This document shows positions 5,237 through 6,707 of a stretch of DNA of 6,707 bases, one piece after another; positions within the stretch are counted from its first letter, which is position 1, and each line of letters begins with the position of its first letter. This DNA comes from Actinomycetota bacterium. Lineage in GTDB: Bacteria > Actinomycetota > Humimicrobiia > Humimicrobiales > Humimicrobiaceae. A program made the translations under genes and the position numbers. The notes beneath the pieces were generated by a model, which was not told the origin of the DNA, searched no databases, and saw only the letters and a program-made list of their open reading frames with translations. The DNA lies in contig PMCC01000013.1 in NCBI GenBank assembly GCA_003155275.1, positions 9,474-16,180 on the forward strand, read 5' to 3'.

Positions 5237-6079
5237 TTACTCCTCATAAAAAATGGCTGCTATACCGCCAGGACCAAGATTATTACCAACAACTGCACCT
5301 ATTTCTGCACGCATAATTTGTTTTGGATTAAATGTTTCCCTTATTCTTTGGGCCATCTCATCTCCTTCAGCTTTTGCGTCGGAGTCTGAAACAATAACTG
5401 TTAGTTTATTTGTATCTTTTACCATTTCTTTCATCGAGTTTATGAGCTCATTCTTTGCCTGAGACAATCTTCTTGTGGTTTTGAACTGTGATACTTCTCC
5501 CATGTGCAGTGTTAGTATAGGGCAGATTTCAAGAACTGAGGCAATCAAACCTTTAGCTCTTCCTATTCTTCCGTTCATTATTAAGTATTTTAAAGTTTTC
5601 GGAATGAAAAGAATCGAAATTCTTTGCTTAAGTTCATCTATACCTTTAAGTATTTCCTCTTTTGATTTGCTATCGCAAGCAAGCTCGGCTGCTCTTATAA
5701 CCAGAATCCCCATATGCACCAGTTCAGAATCAATAACTGCTATATTGCTACCAGGAAATTCTTTTCTTGCCATTTCTGCTGAAGCAAAAGTTCCCGACAT
5801 CTTTTTTGAGATATGGATTGAAATTATAGAATCGTTTTCCTTTAAAAGTTCACTATAAACTTTTATAAAGTCCTGTGGTGATGGTTGTGATGTTGTAGTT
5901 TGCTTTTTTGCAATTTTTAATTTTTTATAAAACTGTTTGTTGGTTAAATCCAATCCATCTTCTAAATAAGTTCTGTCTTCGAAGTTTATATATAGGGGGA
6001 CTACTTTTATATTGTATTTTGTAATTAAATCTTTGGATATATCTGCTGTACTGTCAGTTACTATTGCAATTTTATTCAT
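5237..6079 (-). CDS. DegV-family fatty-acid-binding protein (FakB-like)
   Basis: A 280-residue cytosolic protein with the standard DegV length. Members bind a fatty acid; in Firmicutes the FakB proteins present it to the kinase FakA to make acyl-phosphate. The N-terminal domain has DSTAD (9-13), TSQPS (63-67), ISKKMSGTFASA (90-101) and VIDS (115-118). The C-terminal domain has YLIMNGRIGR (165-174) and GNNLGPGGIA (265-274). The TSQPS Thr/Ser and Arg171 (GRIG) of the carboxylate pocket are present. The His usually found in the GxHxGPG loop is Asn267 here, which may change how the acid is held. No FakA is in the window. The start ATG (6079) has AGGAG six bases upstream (6090 to 6086) and its own strong promoter. 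It is transcribed towards the cupin gene. Which fatty acid it binds cannot be inferred. Confidence 0.92.
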   Translation of the reverse strand: MNKIAIVTDSTADISKDLITKYNIKVVPLYINFEDRTYLEDGLDLTNKQFYKKLKIAKKQTTTSQPSPQDFIKVYSELLKENDSIISIHISKKMSGTFASAEMARKEFPGSNIAVIDSELVHMGILVIRAAELACDSKSKEEILKGIDELKQRISILFIPKTLKYLIMNGRIGRAKGLIASVLEICPILTLHMGEVSQFKTTRRLSQAKNELINSMKEMVKDTNKLTVIVSDSDAKAEGDEMAQRIRETFNPKQIMRAEIGAVVGNNLGPGGIAAIFYEE

Positions 6080-6106
6080 ATTTTGCTCCTTATCATCCTG
6101 TTCTTT

Positions 6107-6135
6107 ATTTTACTGGACTGTTTATTAACTTTCAA
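6107..6135 (-). promoter_or_regulatory. Promoter of the DegV gene
   Basis: On the minus strand TTGAAA (6135 to 6130), a 17-bp spacer and TAAAAT (6112 to 6107) each match consensus at five of six bases. The start would be near 6100, leaving a leader of about 20 nt that carries the AGGAG ribosome site. Confidence 0.6.
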
Positions 6136-6303
6136 ATGTATTTGTTTTTAGGAAAATTACTATAAAAGCACTTATTAACTGAAAAGTTCTTGATATGTAA
6201 CAGCAATGGCCTACTATTAGATTAAATCTTAGAGTATTATTATAGAAAGAAGAATAATTTCTAATAATACAAGCACTGTTTTGTGATAGTATCTTGGCTA
6301 AAA
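6136..6303. other. Intergenic region between the DegV promoter and the right-end promoter
   Basis: No gene supported. It includes a near-palindrome around AGATTAAATCT (6219-6229; further pairing outward with two mismatches) and a TATAAT on the minus strand (6244 to 6239) without a good -35 box. The plus-strand frame that crosses 6258-6470 has no start with a ribosome site here. Confidence 0.4.
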
Positions 6304-6332
6304 TTGGCAAGCTACTTATTAAACATTATGAT
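6304..6332 (+). promoter_or_regulatory. Predicted promoter of the right-end redox gene
   Basis: TTGGCA (6304-6309) and TATGAT (6327-6332) each match consensus at five of six bases and are exactly 17 bp apart. The start would be near 6339, giving a leader of about 180 nt before the ATG at 6522, long enough for RNA-based control. Confidence 0.5.
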
Positions 6333-6344
6333 AATGACAACATT

Positions 6345-6470
6345 ATGCACGACCTCAGTTTCGAGGATTTTGTGGATGCAAATATAAAATTTGAGTTGCT
6401 CAAGCATTGTTTGAGCAGAGAAACATTAGCTGCTCAACAGAAGAACAAGACGCAAAAGCTGCATTCGTGA
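6345..6470 (+). CDS. Possible 41-residue leader peptide or gene remnant
   Basis: The frame starts at ATG 6345, six bases after the predicted transcription start, and encodes a 41-residue polar peptide (MHDLSFEDFVDANIKFELLK at its start) that ends in a lysine/glutamine-rich tail. It could extend upstream to a TTG at 6294 (58 residues). The composition looks coding, with likely amphipathic helices, but there is no Shine-Dalgarno site and I recognise no family. It overlaps the alternating hairpins at 6391-6437, so it could be a leader peptide whose translation affects folding, a fragment of a decayed gene, or chance. Confidence 0.25.
   Translation: MHDLSFEDFVDANIKFELLKHCLSRETLAAQQKNKTQKLHS
6391..6437 (+). 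promoter_or_regulatory. Alternating complementary segments, possible attenuator-type leader
   Basis: Four segments alternate: TTGAG (6391-6395), TGCTCAA (6397-6403), TTGAGCAG (6411-6418) and CTGCTCAA (6430-6437). Segment 2 can pair with 1 (5 bp) or 3 (7 bp, loop of 7), and segment 3 can pair with 2 or 4 (8 bp, loop of 11). These are the 1:2 + 3:4 versus 2:3 alternatives of attenuators. They lie between the promoter at 6304-6332 and the gene at 6522. No U-run follows segment 4, so an intrinsic terminator is not evident; control of translation or RNA stability would be an alternative. Confidence 0.3.
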
Positions 6471-6521
6471 AGCAGTAAAATGAATGTATTTCTTAGAAGA
6501 GCCATGTAAGGGAATAAATAA

Positions 6522-6707
6522 ATGAAAGAATCGATTGTTTCCGAAACAGTGAATACTAAAAACGAAGTGTTGGCAATCGCGAAGAATTGCAGACATTATG
6601 CGATGTGCAAGGTTGATTTTCTCGGGAGCGGAGTCTGCATATCAGGATTGGAAAAACAATATGTGAGTTTTTATCCTGAGGGCAGAATGGATCTTTACGC
6701 AGCGATT
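6522..6707 (+). CDS. N-terminus of a cysteine-rich redox-type protein (partial at window edge)
   Basis: The first 62 codons of a gene that runs off the right edge. The peptide contains LAIAKNCRHYAMCKVDFLGS (17-36) followed by Cys39 and YPEGRMDLYAA. Cysteines at 23, 29 and 39 (C-x5-C-x9-C) could hold a metal or Fe-S cluster. The segment recalls the N-terminus of large FAD plus Fe-S oxidoreductases of the lactate/glycolate dehydrogenase type in anaerobes, but that is from memory of the pattern and the FAD domain is not in view. The ribosome site AAGGGA (6508-6513) is eight bases before ATG 6522. It has a long, possibly regulatory leader. Coding is secure, identity tentative. Confidence 0.6.
   Translation, partial: MKESIVSETVNTKNEVLAIAKNCRHYAMCKVDFLGSGVCISGLEKQYVSFYPEGRMDLYAAI

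Noticed and set aside
5253..5858. Plus-strand open frames antisense to the DegV gene (5253-5462 and 5475-5858)
   Set aside because: The minus-strand protein has all the DegV motifs, a ribosome site and a promoter. The antisense translations are Ser/Ile-rich shadows.
6125..6310. 61-codon minus-strand frame upstream of the DegV gene
   Set aside because: No ribosome site and no family resemblance, and it overlaps the DegV promoter.
6532..6560. Palindrome TGTTTCCGAAACA near the start of the redox gene
   Set aside because: It lies within coding sequence with no promoter overlap, and a 6-bp arm is easily explained by chance.

Overview
The window is A+T-rich DNA from what is most likely an anaerobic or microaerophilic bacterium. 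Promoters are of the housekeeping sigma-70/sigma-A type (TTGACA-N17-TATAAT-like) and the right-hand genes have strong purine-rich Shine-Dalgarno sites. The gene content (a corrinoid-methyltransferase-like URO-D protein, an archaeal-type superoxide dismutase, a DegV protein, and the start of a cysteine-rich redox protein) fits Clostridia or a similar anaerobic lineage. No phylogenetic marker is present, so the assignment is tentative.

Layout. Positions 1-319 are non-coding and A+T-rich, with a good leftward promoter (96-124) aimed at a gene outside the window. At 320-1501 (minus) lies a URO-D/MtaA-superfamily protein with an intact H-x-C...C zinc signature and a TTG start. It diverges from an Fsr-like major facilitator efflux pump at 1655-2884 (plus). 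The divergent intergenic region carries a promoter for each gene and a LacI-type palindrome (TAAACGTTTA) sitting on the predicted transcription start of the URO-D gene. A 17-bp exact copy of that site occurs at 137-153, which suggests a local regulon run by a LacI/CcpA-family regulator.

After 311 bp of non-coding DNA comes a probable plus-strand envelope/oxidative-stress operon: a 55-residue DUF1328/UPF0391 membrane peptide (3196-3363), a 95-residue three-helix membrane protein (3409-3696) and a methanogen-type Fe/Mn superoxide dismutase (3747-4385). A cupin protein (4512-4895) follows. A 13-bp hairpin at 5098-5128 that folds continuously only in plus-strand RNA probably ends this transcription. 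The convergent DegV-family fatty-acid-binding protein (5237-6079, minus) has its own strong promoter.

The right end (6304-6707) holds a plus-strand promoter and a leader of about 180 nt containing four alternating complementary segments (TTGAG/CTCAA/TTGAG/CTCAA). These can form mutually exclusive hairpins. The leader precedes the first 62 codons of a cysteine-rich redox-type protein cut by the window edge. This possible attenuator and the paired LacI-type operators are the two most interesting unexplained signals. I see no tRNA, rRNA, CRISPR array or insertion sequence.
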